In this document: piece after piece, positions 23,768 to 32,073 of the stretch
Position numbering within the stretch: position 1 is the stretch's first letter
Layout of the letters: each line of letters begins with the position of its first letter
Source: Roseicyclus marinus
Lineage (GTDB): Bacteria > Pseudomonadota > Alphaproteobacteria > Rhodobacterales > Rhodobacteraceae
Reading direction: 5' to 3'
DNA: 64,000 nucleotides
NCBI RefSeq assembly: GCF_030163795.1
Contig: NZ_JASJOF010000004.1
Location: forward strand, 248,001-312,000
Notes under the pieces: model-generated
The model's input: the letters and a program-made list of their open reading frames with translations, nothing else
Database searches by the model: none
Told to the model about the DNA's origin: nothing
Position numbers and translations under genes: made by a program

Positions 23768-24085
23768 ATGATCATTGATGATCGAACACGCGCCGAGCTT
23801 CGAAAGCTTGCGCGACAGGGAAAGCTGATCGACGAGGCATTCAAGGCCTATCAGCGCAAATGCCACGCAACCGCGACGTCTGATCAGATCGGTGAGCTGC
23901 GGCGCTGCTTTTTTGCCGGAGCCGCTGAACTGGTCGCGCTGCTTACCGCCGGGGCTGACACGACCAGCGCCGACGAGGTCAGCGCAGAGGAGGAGGCCAT
24001 GGTTTTTGCGGTCTTCACCGAGGTGACAAGGTTCCACGATCGCACTCTAGGCCTAGCGTTCAGTAAACCGCGGGGGCAGGCATGA
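23768..24085 (+). CDS. Early phage protein of unknown function
   Basis: 105 residues with AGAAAGGA upstream. Mostly helical and amphipathic (ELRKLARQGKLIDEAFKAY, EEEAMVFAVFTEVTRFHDRTLGL). A conserved-looking CFFAGAAEL stretch lies near the middle. No domain recognised. ATGA overlap with the next gene. Confidence 0.6.
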   Translation: MIIDDRTRAELRKLARQGKLIDEAFKAYQRKCHATATSDQIGELRRCFFAGAAELVALLTAGADTTSADEVSAEEEAMVFAVFTEVTRFHDRTLGLAFSKPRGQA

Positions 24086-24321
24086 CCCACCGCGTCCAGA
24101 AACCCCGCATCTGCGCCACCGCGAGCTGCGCGCGCTTTCTCACGCCGCGCTCACAGCACGACACATGCCCGTCCTGCCGAGGTGAAACGTCCGCCCCGCC
24201 GCCGCCGCGCCTGCCGCGCCCCGGCACCCGCTCCCTGCGCGTGACCTACGCTGCCTCTCACAGCGGTGTCGCGCCGAGCGTCACAATCACCCTGCCCCTC
24301 GAACCTTGGAACACGCCATGA
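24082..24321 (+). CDS. Small protein with zinc-ribbon-like cysteines
   Basis: 79 residues. ICATASCARF and DTCPSCRG give a CxxxxC...CxxC set in the first 35 residues, consistent with a small zinc ribbon. The rest is Pro-rich, then a beta-like tail. It overlaps the ParB-like gene start by ATGA, so the two are co-translated. A DNA- or protein-binding adaptor role is a guess. Confidence 0.5.
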   Translation: MTHRVQKPRICATASCARFLTPRSQHDTCPSCRGETSAPPPPRLPRPGTRSLRVTYAASHSGVAPSVTITLPLEPWNTP

Positions 24322-26126
24322 CCCTACCCGCCGACACGATTTTCGTTCCGCTCGCCAGCCTGTTTCTGCACGACCTGAACCCGCGCCAGACCGTCGCCGA
24401 GGCCGAGATCGAGGATCTGGCCACATGCCTCTCGATGAACGGGCTGATCCAGAACCTGGTCGGGCTGCGTGACGGCAAGGCCAAGAAGATCGGCATTGTC
24501 GCGGGCGGACGCCGTTTGCGCGCGCTGCAGCTGCTGGCCAAGCGCGGCGAACCTTTGGGTGGATTTACTGACTGGAAGGACGCCATCCCCGTCCGCATTA
24601 CGACTGACCACGACGAGGCCCTGCGCTGGTCAGGCGCCGAGAACGAAGCGCGCGCAGCCCTCCATCCCGCCGATGAGGTGCGGCTCTATCGCGGGCTGCG
24701 CGACAAGGCGCTCAGCCCCGCCGCTATCGCCCGCGCCCATGCCGTCAGCGAACTGCACGTCCGCCGCCGCCTGCGCCTCGCCGACCTGCCCGACCCGGTG
24801 ATCGAGGCGCTGCGCGCGGGCGAGATCACGCTGGACATTGCCCAGGCGATGACAGTGGGCGCGGACGAGGCTGCTATCCTGTCGATCCTCGACCAGACTC
24901 GGGGCAAGGACATTTCCGCCCGCGCCGTGCGCGAGGCCCTGACCCGCGACGCGGTGCGCGGCAATGACCGGCGCGCAAAATTCGTAGGCATCGACGCATA
25001 CGAGGCCGCAGGAGGCCGCCTGACCCGCGATCTGTTCGCCGAGGATCACGCGCTGCACGACCAAGAGCTGCTCGACCGCCTGTTTGCCGAAAAGCTCGAC
25101 GCCGAGGCCGAATTCTTCAAGGCCGAGGAGGGATGGCTGGACGTGCGGCCAATCTACGACCGCGCGCATGTGCCCTATGACGTTACCGTCAAGCTGCACC
25201 GCCTCTACCCGACACCGGTGGAACTCCCCGAGGCCGACGCGGAAGAGCTCGCCCGTCTGACCGACATGGACCCAGACAGTCTAACGCAGGCCGAACAATC
25301 GCGGATCGCCGAATTGGAGAAGCGCCGCGAGGGTGACTACACCGACGAGGATCGCGAGACGGGCATCGCCTTCGTCTACGTCAGCCATCAGGGCCGGCTG
25401 GTCGTCGAACGCGCCTACACCGAACGCGCGCCGAAACCTGCGCGAGCCGAGCGCAGCGATATCAACGCAGACACCGACGCGCCCGAGGAAAAGGGCCTGA
25501 GCCAAGCGCTGCGCATGGATCTTGCGGCGATCCGCACCGCCGCGCTGCAGTCGGCGCTGATCGACCCCGACAACCTCGACCTGGTCTTTGCCCTGATCAC
25601 AGCCGAGCTTGACGTTGCAGGCTACCACCGCCTCGCCCACGTCAACTTGAACGAACCGAACACACGGCCCAGCATCGACGAGGCGCTGACCCTCCCCGAT
25701 GCGATCGCGGAGATCGGCGTTCACGGCACGGCACCGGGCGACCCGGCGCGCATTTCGGCATTGCTCGAAGACCCGAAGTTCCTTCGCCAGCTTCAGACGG
25801 CGCTGGTCCGCACGATCAGCGCGCGCCCCGACAACTACGGCCGCTGGGTCGAAAAGGAGGCTGGAGCCGAAATCCGCGCCCATTGGCGGCCCACGCTCGC
25901 GAACTTCTGGTCCCGCGTCCCGGGCCCCTACCTCGATCGCACCCTGCGCACGGTCCTGCCCGACCGCATCGGCCTGCACGACGATGTGGCGGCGATGAAA
26001 AAGGCAGACAAAGCGGCAGAGCTCGACCGCTTGTTCCGCCTGGATCCCGAAACTGTCGACGCCCTGAAGCTCACCCCGGACGAGATCGCGGCGATCGCGA
26101 CATGGCTGCCGGAGGAGATGAAGTGA
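24318..26126 (+). CDS. ParB/Srx-domain DNA-binding protein
   Basis: 602 residues. The N-terminal domain (residues 1-110) has FVPLASLFLHDLNPRQ and the ParB box GIVAGGRRLRALQLLAKRGE. A helix-turn-helix follows (SPAAIARAHAVSELHVRRRLRLADLPDPVIEALRAGEITLDIAQAM). The long C-terminal 350 residues are acidic and helical with no recognised domain. Proteins of this size and layout occur on plasmids and phages. No ParA partner is next to it, so a regulatory or replication role is as likely as partition. It sits centrally in the early operon. Confidence 0.8.
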   Translation: MTLPADTIFVPLASLFLHDLNPRQTVAEAEIEDLATCLSMNGLIQNLVGLRDGKAKKIGIVAGGRRLRALQLLAKRGEPLGGFTDWKDAIPVRITTDHDEALRWSGAENEARAALHPADEVRLYRGLRDKALSPAAIARAHAVSELHVRRRLRLADLPDPVIEALRAGEITLDIAQAMTVGADEAAILSILDQTRGKDISARAVREALTRDAVRGNDRRAKFVGIDAYEAAGGRLTRDLFAEDHALHDQELLDRLFAEKLDAEAEFFKAEEGWLDVRPIYDRAHVPYDVTVKLHRLYPTPVELPEADAEELARLTDMDPDSLTQAEQSRIAELEKRREGDYTDEDRETGIAFVYVSHQGRLVVERAYTERAPKPARAERSDINADTDAPEEKGLSQALRMDLAAIRTAALQSALIDPDNLDLVFALITAELDVAGYHRLAHVNLNEPNTRPSIDEALTLPDAIAEIGVHGTAPGDPARISALLEDPKFLRQLQTALVRTISARPDNYGRWVEKEAGAEIRAHWRPTLANFWSRVPGPYLDRTLRTVLPDRIGLHDDVAAMKKADKAAELDRLFRLDPETVDALKLTPDEIAAIATWLPEEMK

Positions 26127-26254
26127 TCTGCGGCCGGGGCATGACCATCACCCTGCCCGCTGGGTTCGCGATCAAGCTGCGCCACTGGGGCCGCGTCAAC
26201 GCTGGCCCGATCTGGGCGACATTCACAACGCGCAAGAAAGGGAGGGCCGGGTGA
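26123..26254 (+). CDS. 43-residue early phage peptide
   Basis: Starts at GTG 26123, overlapping the ParB-like stop as GTGA and preceded by GGAGGAG. An ATG at 26141 is the alternative. The product is MTITLPAGFAIKLRHWGRVN followed by a Lys/Arg tail ending GRAG, the residues forced by the embedded GGGAGGG of the next gene. Function unknown. Confidence 0.5.
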   Translation: MICGRGMTITLPAGFAIKLRHWGRVNAGPIWATFTTRKKGRAG

Positions 26255-26967
26255 TGGCTGACCGACCGATCATATTCAGCGCGCCGATGGTGCGGGCCTT
26301 ACTCGACGGGAGAAAGACCCAGACGCGGCGGGTGTTGCCAAACCAACCGCCGGAACCCGCGACCCTTCAGGGCTGGGACATTTCCGGCAACCGACGCTTT
26401 GCGCATTTCTGGCACGATCTGGGCGACGGCTGCATCGAGGTGCATGGTTCGCGCCTTTTTGCGTGGCGCGGCGACCGCCTGTGGGTGCAAGAGGATTGGC
26501 GCACAGTGTCTTCGCTTGACCTCTACAAGCCCGCACAGATGCGCGAGATGGCCCACGAAGCAGGATACCGGCAAGCGTGGGCACCGATCACGTATCTGGC
26601 CGACGGCCAGCGCAAAAACTGGGAAAGCGGCGATGATGCGGGCCGCCGCCGGTGGTCCCGTCACATGATCCGCGAACTTTCCCGCCTTACCCTGACCGTC
26701 ACAGATGTAAGGGTGCAGCGATTGCAGGAGATCAGCGAGGCGGGCGCGAAAGCCGAAGGCGCGGCGTTCCATGATGGTCGCGGCATAGGTCACAGCGGCT
26801 GGCGTCATGACCTGTCAGACGTTCACGCCGATGCGCGATCATCTTTCGCCCGTCTTTGGAACAGTCTCCACGGCCCCGACGCATGGGATGCAAACCCGTG
26901 GGTGGCCGCAATCAGCTTCGACGTTCACCGCTGCAATATCGACCAGATGCCGGGGAGGGATGGGTGA
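26254..26967 (+). CDS. Conserved phage protein, possible ASCH-type fold
   Basis: 237 residues from ATG 26254 (TGATG junction, GGGAGGG upstream). It starts ADRPIIFSAPMVRALLDGRKTQTRRV, the hallmark of a widespread phage/prophage family sometimes linked to ASCH RNA-binding domains. Further conserved pieces are GDRLWVQEDWR, SRHMIRELSRLTLTVTDVRVQRLQEISE and FARLWNSLHGPDAWDANPWVAAISF. The molecular function is unknown; the opening resembles ASCH proteins that bind modified bases or RNA. Confidence 0.7.
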   Translation: MADRPIIFSAPMVRALLDGRKTQTRRVLPNQPPEPATLQGWDISGNRRFAHFWHDLGDGCIEVHGSRLFAWRGDRLWVQEDWRTVSSLDLYKPAQMREMAHEAGYRQAWAPITYLADGQRKNWESGDDAGRRRWSRHMIRELSRLTLTVTDVRVQRLQEISEAGAKAEGAAFHDGRGIGHSGWRHDLSDVHADARSSFARLWNSLHGPDAWDANPWVAAISFDVHRCNIDQMPGRDG

Positions 26968-27092
26968 TGTTCCACGTCATTCGTGTGCCATCTTGGGGCC
27001 TGACCGCTGCCCGCGCCGAATACTACGGCTATCGCTGGGGGCTGCATTTAGGCCCTTGGCTCGTTTTTGTCATGCCGGGGAGGGCCGGGTGA
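26967..27092 (+). CDS. 41-residue early phage peptide
   Basis: ATG 26967 overlaps the preceding stop (TGATG) with GGGAGGG upstream. The product MFHVIRVPSWGLTAARAEYY continues into an aromatic stretch (GYRWGLHLGPWLVFVMP). It ends GRAG, again from the ribosome site of the next gene. It may be membrane-associated. Function unknown. Confidence 0.5.
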   Translation: MFHVIRVPSWGLTAARAEYYGYRWGLHLGPWLVFVMPGRAG

Positions 27093-27304
27093 TGGCTGGA
27101 TACATGGGGAAAACAAGCGCGGCCATGCTTGCGCTGGCTGGATTGCGCGCGGGCCTTTTTGACGAGCCGCGCCAATACCCCGCCCCACGCAAGGTAGAGA
27201 CCTGCAACCTCACGCCCGAGGAAATAGCGGTGCGCGACCGCCCCATGAGCCGCCAGGAGCGGCGGCAGATCGAGCGCTTGAAGAAGAAAGGGAGGGTCGG
27301 TTGA
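27092..27304 (+). CDS. Small basic early phage protein
   Basis: 70 residues from ATG 27092 at another GGGAGGG/TGATG junction. An N-terminal Ala/Gly helix (KTSAAMLALAGLRAGLFDEP) is followed by a charged C-terminus (MSRQERRQIERLKKKGR). No domain recognised. Confidence 0.5.
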   Translation: MAGYMGKTSAAMLALAGLRAGLFDEPRQYPAPRKVETCNLTPEEIAVRDRPMSRQERRQIERLKKKGRVG

Positions 27305-27546
27305 TGCTGCCACTCCGCATATCAAACGCCACCCGGATCCTCGCCGAGACGCAGGACGAATACTTCGCCCTTGCGATCCGCGACGAGGTCGAGGACGGGA
27401 TCCCGATTATGACCAGCGTGTGGGAACCAACACCGGCCGAGCTTGCTATGCTGAACGCTGGCGGCGCGGTGCGCCTCACCATCTGCGGCACTATCCACCC
27501 GCCGGTGATGCTGGCAACCCAACCCGCGCCAGACGAAAAGGGTTGA
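27304..27546 (+). CDS. Small conserved early phage protein
   Basis: 80 residues from ATG 27304 at a fourth GGGAGGG/TGATG junction. RILAETQDEYFALAIRDEV and PTPAELAMLNAGGAVRLTICGTIHPPVML resemble small phage hypothetical proteins of similar length. Function unknown. Confidence 0.6.
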   Translation: MLPLRISNATRILAETQDEYFALAIRDEVEDGIPIMTSVWEPTPAELAMLNAGGAVRLTICGTIHPPVMLATQPAPDEKG

Positions 27547-27550
27547 CCAA

Positions 27551-27814
27551 ATGACCGACAAAAACACCGACCTGACTTTTGTCGACCAAGTCGAGATCTC
27601 GAAGCGACTGCAAAAGATCGCCCGCCTGATCGACAAGCAACTTGCCAAGGCAACCGGCGGCAAGCGGGTGCCGTTCAGCCTCTACACTTGGGGCGGGCAC
27701 CGCGCGCAGTACGTCTCGAACGTCGCCCGCGACGACGCGAAAGTGGCGATGCAGGAATGCCTCGACCGCTGGAGCGAACACCAAGACCCGCCGCCCCATG
27801 AGTTTCAAGGCTGA
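27551..27814 (+). CDS. Small early phage protein
   Basis: 87 residues, starting four bases after the previous stop. Helical and charged (VDQVEISKRLQKIARLIDKQL), then a conserved-looking PFSLYTWGGHRAQYVSNVARDD segment. No recognised domain. Confidence 0.55.
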   Translation: MTDKNTDLTFVDQVEISKRLQKIARLIDKQLAKATGGKRVPFSLYTWGGHRAQYVSNVARDDAKVAMQECLDRWSEHQDPPPHEFQG

Positions 27815-27845
27815 CCCGCCCCGCACAGGAATAGGAGAGAGACGG

Positions 27846-27965
27846 ATGGACAGCTTTCTTGGCACAATATTGGCCACGATCCTGCTTTTGGCCGCGATGT
27901 TTCCGCACGAAGCAGGCCAGCGCTTAGGAACATTCATTGCGGCTATCGAACGGGCGGCAGACTGA
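27846..27965 (+). CDS. 39-residue single-span membrane peptide
   Basis: ATG 27846 with AGGAGAGA upstream. MDSFLGTILATILLLAAMF is a hydrophobic helix, followed by a short amphipathic tail. Too small to assign, but start, ribosome site and position between coupled genes support it. Confidence 0.5.
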   Translation: MDSFLGTILATILLLAAMFPHEAGQRLGTFIAAIERAAD

Positions 27966-27968
27966 CCC

Positions 27969-28130
27969 ATGCCCGCCCCGTCGCCCTCCCCTGCCATGCT
28001 GAAAGCCGCCGCCGCCGTCGCGCGGGATACGGGGTGCGTTGTCGAAATCGACAAAGCTACGGGCAACGTCCGAATCCTTCCCCCCGCCGAAAAACCGGCG
28101 CAGGCTGCGACGGAGCCTAAGCCGTGGTGA
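27969..28130 (+). CDS. 53-residue protein before the integrase
   Basis: ATG 27969 to TGA 28130. The middle DTGCVVEIDKATGNVRILPP looks like a small beta hairpin seen in short proteins encoded just upstream of phage integrases. It overlaps the possible GTG starts of the integrase, so translation is coupled. It might be an excisionase-position protein, but no helix-turn-helix is visible. Confidence 0.5.
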   Translation: MPAPSPSPAMLKAAAAVARDTGCVVEIDKATGNVRILPPAEKPAQAATEPKPW

Positions 28131-28138
28131 GGGATGAT

Positions 28139-29194
28139 ATGCGCGTTGATCTTCCGGGCCTGACCCGGCATCGCCGCCCGAGCGGGGCGTGGAAATACCG
28201 CGTCCGCGCTGAACACGACCGCGAGCGGCGTGTCACGCTACCCTGTGGCCCGGAACACCCAGAGTTTACACGCTGCTATGCCGAGGCCCGTCGAGGCGTC
28301 ACGCCGAAACTGGAAGCCCCCGACCTGATCCCGCGCAGCTTTGCGTGGCTGGTCCGTCGATATGAGGAACACATGGCCGAGGCCGTGAAGGCCGGGGCGA
28401 TGGATGCCGCAACGGAGCGCCAGCGCAGCGCCTTCTATGCCCGCCTCCTGCCCGCTCACGGCCAAAAGCACATGGCCATGCCGACGGCAAAGGTGATCGA
28501 GATTCGCGACGGCCTCGCCGCTACCCCCGGCGCTGCCGACAACATGGTCAAGGCGCTATCCGCACTCTACCGATGGGCCGCTGAACGCGGGCTGGTCGAT
28601 GCAAACCCGGCCAAGGGCGTGGCGCGGCTGATCCGCCAGCATCGCGGCGCGGTCCCGTGGTCGGTCGAGGATCTGCAACGGTTCCGCGACCGACACCCCA
28701 AAGGGACGATGGCCCACCTCGCCCTTACGCTGTTCACCTTCACGGCCTGCCGGATCGGTGACGCGCCGCTGCTTGGCCGCATGAACGAGCGCCGCGACGG
28801 GGCCGTGACGTGGCTGGAATGGGAACCCGGAAAGAAGGGGTCCAAGCCCGTAAGCATCCCGATCCTGCCGCCCCTGGCCGAAGCCATCGCCGCGCAGAAG
28901 GTGGCAGGCCCGACCTACCTCCTGAACGCCCACGGCCAGCCCTTCGCGTCCAGCGCCGCTTTTGGCAACTGGTTCCGCGACCGGGTGCGCGAGGCGGGGC
29001 TTGAGGATCGCAGCGCCCACGGCATCCGCAAGGCGGCGGGCGAATTGATGGCGCTGCAAGGGGCCACGCAATACCACATCATGGCGGTCCACGGTCATGG
29101 TCAGGCGCGCACGTCCGAGGTGTACACTCAGGGCGTGAACCGGCGCAGGCTGGCTGCCGAGGCGATGGAGAAACTGCGGGGAATGGCTTGGTGA
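28139..29194 (+). CDS. int: Phage integrase (tyrosine recombinase)
   Basis: 351 residues from ATG 28139 with GAGGG upstream; GTG codons at 28124 and 28127 are alternatives. The N-terminal arm is followed by a core-binding domain with a SAM-like fold (MDAATERQRSAFYARLLPAH). The catalytic domain has the first Arg in FTACRIGDAPLL, the HxxR pair in HGIRKAAGELM, His in VHGHGQ and the Tyr nucleophile in TSEVYTQGV. It integrates and excises the prophage. It is the last gene of the long early operon, near the right prophage end. Confidence 0.92.
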   Translation: MRVDLPGLTRHRRPSGAWKYRVRAEHDRERRVTLPCGPEHPEFTRCYAEARRGVTPKLEAPDLIPRSFAWLVRRYEEHMAEAVKAGAMDAATERQRSAFYARLLPAHGQKHMAMPTAKVIEIRDGLAATPGAADNMVKALSALYRWAAERGLVDANPAKGVARLIRQHRGAVPWSVEDLQRFRDRHPKGTMAHLALTLFTFTACRIGDAPLLGRMNERRDGAVTWLEWEPGKKGSKPVSIPILPPLAEAIAAQKVAGPTYLLNAHGQPFASSAAFGNWFRDRVREAGLEDRSAHGIRKAAGELMALQGATQYHIMAVHGHGQARTSEVYTQGVNRRRLAAEAMEKLRGMAW

Positions 29195-29250
29195 AGCGCG
29201 TGCCATGACAGAGCCGCCCACAAACTTTTTGCAGAGACAGGAAAACCCCG

Positions 29251-29736
29251 ATGGCTGACACTAGACCCGCAAACTGCCGCTTTCGATTGAAAGACGAGGG
29301 CAAACCCTATGGTCGGTCAAGCTGCGCCGCTTGCAGGCAAAGCATTTTCACGGGGCTTTCCAATAGCTGCGCGCAGCAAACTGCCGACATGATCCCGCGC
29401 GCACAGGCAGAGGCTGAAAAGCAACTGGCCGTCGCGGCGGCGCTGCGGGAGGCGGCGGAGTGCTGCACTGTGGAGTTGCGCAACACGGCTATGCTGTCGT
29501 CCAAGCCGCCTCAATCTTCGGCTGCGTGGGACGCACGAAACGCCATCCTCGCCCTCCTACCCAACGCAGGGGCGGCGCTGGACCGGGCGCTGGCAGACGC
29601 TGAAGCGCGCGGGATGGACCGGTCGGCAGATATCGCCAAAGAAATTGCGGATCAATTTTTGGGCTACATGAGCCGTATCGAGCGGGCCATCCGCTCCGAA
29701 GCCGCCGGCATACGCGCACAGGGAGAAGCGGAATGA
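29251..29736 (+). CDS. Small phage protein with N-terminal cysteine cluster
   Basis: 161 residues with AGGAAAA upstream. The first 35 residues hold NCRFR...SSCAACRQS, possibly a zinc site. The rest is helical (AQAEAEKQLAVAAALREAAECC, ADIAKEIADQFLGYMSRIERAIRSEA) and resembles Ea-type accessory proteins encoded between int and att in other phages. Overlaps the next gene by ATGA. Function unknown. Confidence 0.6.
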   Translation: MADTRPANCRFRLKDEGKPYGRSSCAACRQSIFTGLSNSCAQQTADMIPRAQAEAEKQLAVAAALREAAECCTVELRNTAMLSSKPPQSSAAWDARNAILALLPNAGAALDRALADAEARGMDRSADIAKEIADQFLGYMSRIERAIRSEAAGIRAQGEAE

Positions 29737-30149
29737 CTCGGACAAAGATTGACCGCAAGAGCGTGGATGACGCGCTTGCTGAACTTGAGGATTTGGTGCA
29801 GTGCCGTTGCACGGAGGGTTTCAAGTCTCGCGGGCTTCACGATCCTAACTGCCAGTGCGACAGCGCCAATGCTTTGGCCACGGTTCGCGACGCACTTAAG
29901 GCACAGACCTCCCGAGCGGATGATCTGGCTGAGAGGCTGGCCGAGCAAAAAGATTGGGCAGGGTTTTTGACAGACGATCTATATGCGTCTCAAGCGAACG
30001 AAGCTGATCTATCCAAGAAATTGGAGAGTGCTGTGGCGACAGAGCGGAAGCGCTGTATAAAAGCTGTTGAGGAGGCATTTCCAGGCAGCCTTTACGCGAG
30101 CAACCGAACTCGCTGCCTCGCCGCCATCCGCGCACCGAATAAAGAATGA
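29733..30149 (+). CDS. Small phage Ea-like accessory protein
   Basis: 138 residues. A Cys/His-containing section CRCTEGFKSRGLHDPNCQC sits near residue 25, followed by a coiled coil (KAQTSRADDLAERLAEQKDW, ADLSKKLESAVATERKRC). The C-terminal CIKAVEEAFPGSLYAS...RCLAAIRA pattern is common in phage early proteins. It is the last recognisable phage gene, so the right prophage end should lie just after it. Confidence 0.6.
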   Translation: MTRTKIDRKSVDDALAELEDLVQCRCTEGFKSRGLHDPNCQCDSANALATVRDALKAQTSRADDLAERLAEQKDWAGFLTDDLYASQANEADLSKKLESAVATERKRCIKAVEEAFPGSLYASNRTRCLAAIRAPNKE

Positions 30150-30811
30150 AAGACCCATGTCTGCCGCGAGATGTGCCGTTGAAGCGAGTCCCATCGCATC
30201 ATAACCCATTGATCTGTATAAAGCGCAAATGGGACTCGGTAGCCGCGTTTTCCCCTGTAAAACAAGGAAGTCTAGTAGTCCCTCCGGGCCTACCAGTATG
30301 ACTTAAGTGCCTGTGTTTCGGAGGGGGCAACTCTGCCAAAAGGGGCGTTTTCGCGAGTCTTTTCCGGGGTACTTTCCGCCACCCCCGCGCAACTCCTTGA
30401 TTTTGCACGCAACGCTTGATGGCGAACGGAGACAGCAGAGCCATGCTCCCAGTGAGCGCCAGCTCTTCCAACCCGAGCTGGACAGGATTGACAGGAATGC
30501 CAGCCCCATGCTTCCTCACCGCATGGAACGCATTCAGCTCATAGGCATGTCTCTCTGACGATCGCCACTCGGACCAAGGTCCGGGTCATGGCACCCTGCT
30601 GACCGAGACGGCCTTCCATAATGTTACCTGTTTTTCTGAGAAATGGTGCCCCGCGCGTGCTCGCGGCGCTGGCCAATGTGCCAAGCGTCTTTGCACGCCA
30701 CCTGTCGATAGGCTGCCCCTGCCCGCGTTGAACCCGCGGTCCGGTCCCACCTGACATGCACTTTTCGAGGAACGCGCCAGCCGTGAGACCGGCAGCGCAG
30801 AGGATATCCCT
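30150..30811. other. Gene-free stretch at the probable right prophage boundary
   Basis: No convincing gene in 662 bases; open frames on both strands have no ribosome sites and mixed composition. It contains an inverted repeat CGAGTCCCAT (30185-30194) / ATGGGACTCG (30229-30238) separated by 34 bases, which could belong to an attachment region or a weak stem-loop. No tRNA is present. The prophage-chromosome junction most likely lies here. Confidence 0.45.
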
Positions 30812-31870
30812 ATGCCCAAACCCTTCGACTTCGCCCCCGGCTTGCGCCGGCCGGCCACTCCGACGAACGAGATCGAGAAACGCCTCGGTCGTTTCCTAGC
30901 CGATCTGCGGCGCCGCAAGGCCGCCGATGCTGATGCGGAAGCCATGCTCGACCCGGTTTCTGCCTCTGACTGGGACCGCATCGCCCGCCGCGCGCGCAAG
31001 CTGCATGAGGCGCAACGCAAGGTGCAGACAAACCCAAACCTCAAGAAGGAGGACTGGGAGCAGCTGAGTGCCGTCTTCGAGGGCATCAGCCTGCAGGGCC
31101 CCGCGACAGAGCATCATGCCAACGAGATCGCGGCAGACCTCTTGGAAGAGATGCCGTGGATGCGGCAGGCTATCGAGCACATCTGGCGCGACATGCGGCG
31201 GGCCGCCGCGCGGGGTTATGGGCTGCGGTTCCGGCCGATCCTGCTCGACGGGCCGCCCTCGGTCGGCAAGACGCATCTGGCACGGAGCCTCGCGCGATTG
31301 TGCCGTGTGCCAGAGGTCTCAATCGACATCGGCGCGGGCAGCGACGGGTTCCGGCTGGTCGGATCGACGCGGAACTGGGGCCGTTCAACACCGGGTCGGG
31401 TCGTGGAAACCGTCCTCGCGCATCGGGTGGCGAACCCGGTTGTCTTCGTCGACGAGGTGGAAAAGGCTGGTGTCATGCAGATGACCGGTGGTGCCAGCAC
31501 CTCCGTGATCACCGCGCTTCTGGGCATGATCGAACCCAGTTCAGCCAGCCGGTGGGAGTGCCCGTATCTCGCCGTCAAATTCGACCTGAGCCGGGTGAAC
31601 TGGATCCTCGCGTCGAACGACATCCGCTTGATGTCGCGTCCGCTGCTCAGCCGGTGTCGGGTGGTCTTCCTCCGCGAATTGACCCGATGCGAGCTGTTCG
31701 AGTTTGCCGAACGTCAGATCCGCAAGCGCGGACTGGACGACGGCGCGCTGGAGAACGTTGCCGCCCTGATGCAGGCCATGCCCGACGGTCACCTCGATCT
31801 GTGTCTGCGCGGTGTCCTGAGGATCATCGACGATCTGGAGGCGTTGGGGGAGTTCCCGCCGCTCAGCTAG
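30812..31870 (+). CDS. AAA+ ATPase related to Lon ATPase core, no protease domain
   Basis: 352 residues. The N-terminal 110 residues are helical (EIEKRLGRFLADLRRRKAADAD). The AAA+ core has Walker A GPPSVGKTHLA (about residue 145), Walker B VVFVDEVEKAG (about 205), sensor 1 in ILASNDIRLM and an Arg finger candidate in PLLSRCRVVF. The VKFDLSRVNWILASN stretch and RNWGRSTPGRVVETVL parallel Lon's FDLSxVxFIxTAN and GxxPGRI. There is no Ser-Lys protease domain after it. It may act as a stand-alone remodelling or regulatory ATPase; the substrate is unknown. Confidence 0.75.
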   Translation: MPKPFDFAPGLRRPATPTNEIEKRLGRFLADLRRRKAADADAEAMLDPVSASDWDRIARRARKLHEAQRKVQTNPNLKKEDWEQLSAVFEGISLQGPATEHHANEIAADLLEEMPWMRQAIEHIWRDMRRAAARGYGLRFRPILLDGPPSVGKTHLARSLARLCRVPEVSIDIGAGSDGFRLVGSTRNWGRSTPGRVVETVLAHRVANPVVFVDEVEKAGVMQMTGGASTSVITALLGMIEPSSASRWECPYLAVKFDLSRVNWILASNDIRLMSRPLLSRCRVVFLRELTRCELFEFAERQIRKRGLDDGALENVAALMQAMPDGHLDLCLRGVLRIIDDLEALGEFPPLS

Positions 31871-32073
31871 GGCGTTGGCCTATACAGAAGACGAGGGCAG
31901 GTCAGGCCTGCCTGGCGCGCCCTTGATATTGATCCCTACGGCGGCAGCCGGCCCATAGCGGCCGTTGGCCCATACTCTCTCGCGCTGTGATGCAGCAGGC
32001 GAAAGCTGACGCTCGGGAGATAGGCAATACTATCCTGCGCCCTACTGATCGTGACCTGAGCCCCGACTCTCAT

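Larger units (their letters stand above)
1..30150. mobile_element. Lambda/HK97-like siphovirus prophage, left end outside window
   Basis: A full siphoviral gene order is visible. Late genes (HNH, small and large terminase, portal, protease, capsid, connectors, tail tube, tape measure, tip) run leftward from 16.4 kb past base 1. Replication and control genes occupy 16.5-20.8 kb, a divergent cro/cI pair 21.1-21.8 kb, and early genes run rightward to a tyrosine integrase at 28.1-29.2 kb. Two small phage-type genes follow the integrase. The right boundary is placed after the last of them, at about 30.15 kb, because the next gene (AAA+ ATPase) is not phage-typical. No att duplication can be tested because the left end is missing. 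No lysis genes were identified; they may lie beyond base 1. Most structural genes look intact. Confidence 0.9.

Noticed and set aside
30307-30558. 83-codon plus-strand frame in the prophage border
   Set aside because: No ribosome site, no recognisable motif and an equally long frame on the other strand.
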